DNA of 5,729 bases from an uncultured Asticcacaulis sp. (lineage in GTDB: Bacteria; Pseudomonadota; Alphaproteobacteria; Caulobacterales; Caulobacteraceae). The DNA lies in assembly GCA_946480125.1 (NCBI GenBank), contig CAMLIY010000198.1, forward strand, positions 1 through 5,729. The letters are read 5' to 3'. Position numbers and translations under genes: made by a program. This document shows, piece by piece, positions 5,723 through 5,729 of this stretch (its first letter is position 1; each line of letters starts with the position of its first letter). The notes beneath the pieces are model-generated. The model made no database searches. It was not told where the DNA came from and was given only the letters and a program-made list of their open reading frames with translations.

Positions 5723-5729
5723 GGGAATA

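Overview
The window is an ordinary, gene-dense stretch of bacterial chromosome. It is most likely from an alphaproteobacterium. The dapA-smpB pair with a NYN-domain gene close by is a neighbourhood I recall from that class, and the moderately GC-rich coding and weak Shine-Dalgarno sites fit. Caulobacterales (for example Asticcacaulis) is my best guess at order level, but nothing here proves it. I see no mobile element, CRISPR array, tRNA or rRNA.

Layout from left to right: (1) 1-169 has no convincing gene and holds one small palindrome. (2) A leftward gene for an exported staphylococcal-nuclease-like enzyme runs to about 670. (3) A 221-bp divergent intergenic region separates it from a rightward EamA/DMT-family ten-helix transporter (892-1881). 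(4) folK, the folate-pathway pyrophosphokinase, runs leftward and its 3' end overlaps the transporter's 3' end by 28 bp. (5) folK is head-to-head, about 32 bp apart, with a rightward NYN/LabA-like putative RNase gene. (6) After a 69-bp gap come a VOC (glyoxalase-fold) gene and a short-chain dehydrogenase-like gene, separated by a single base and surely co-translated. (7) The SDR gene meets smpB tail to tail, the two stop codons sharing a TTAA. (8) smpB lies downstream of dapA in a leftward operon with a TGATG stop-start overlap.

The genes fall into housekeeping (dapA for lysine and diaminopimelate, smpB for trans-translation, folK for folate) and accessory metabolism or transport (nuclease, EamA, VOC, SDR). 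NYN and SmpB both concern RNA or ribosome quality control and lie near each other, so a functional link is possible but unproven.

The most noteworthy point is the VOC-SDR pair. The SDR-like protein has Ser and Arg where the catalytic Tyr and Lys of the YxxxK motif should be, and the VOC protein lacks recognisable metal ligands at all four usual positions. Two translationally coupled proteins with enzyme folds but non-canonical active sites deserve a second look. Nothing else here looks like an undescribed multi-gene system.
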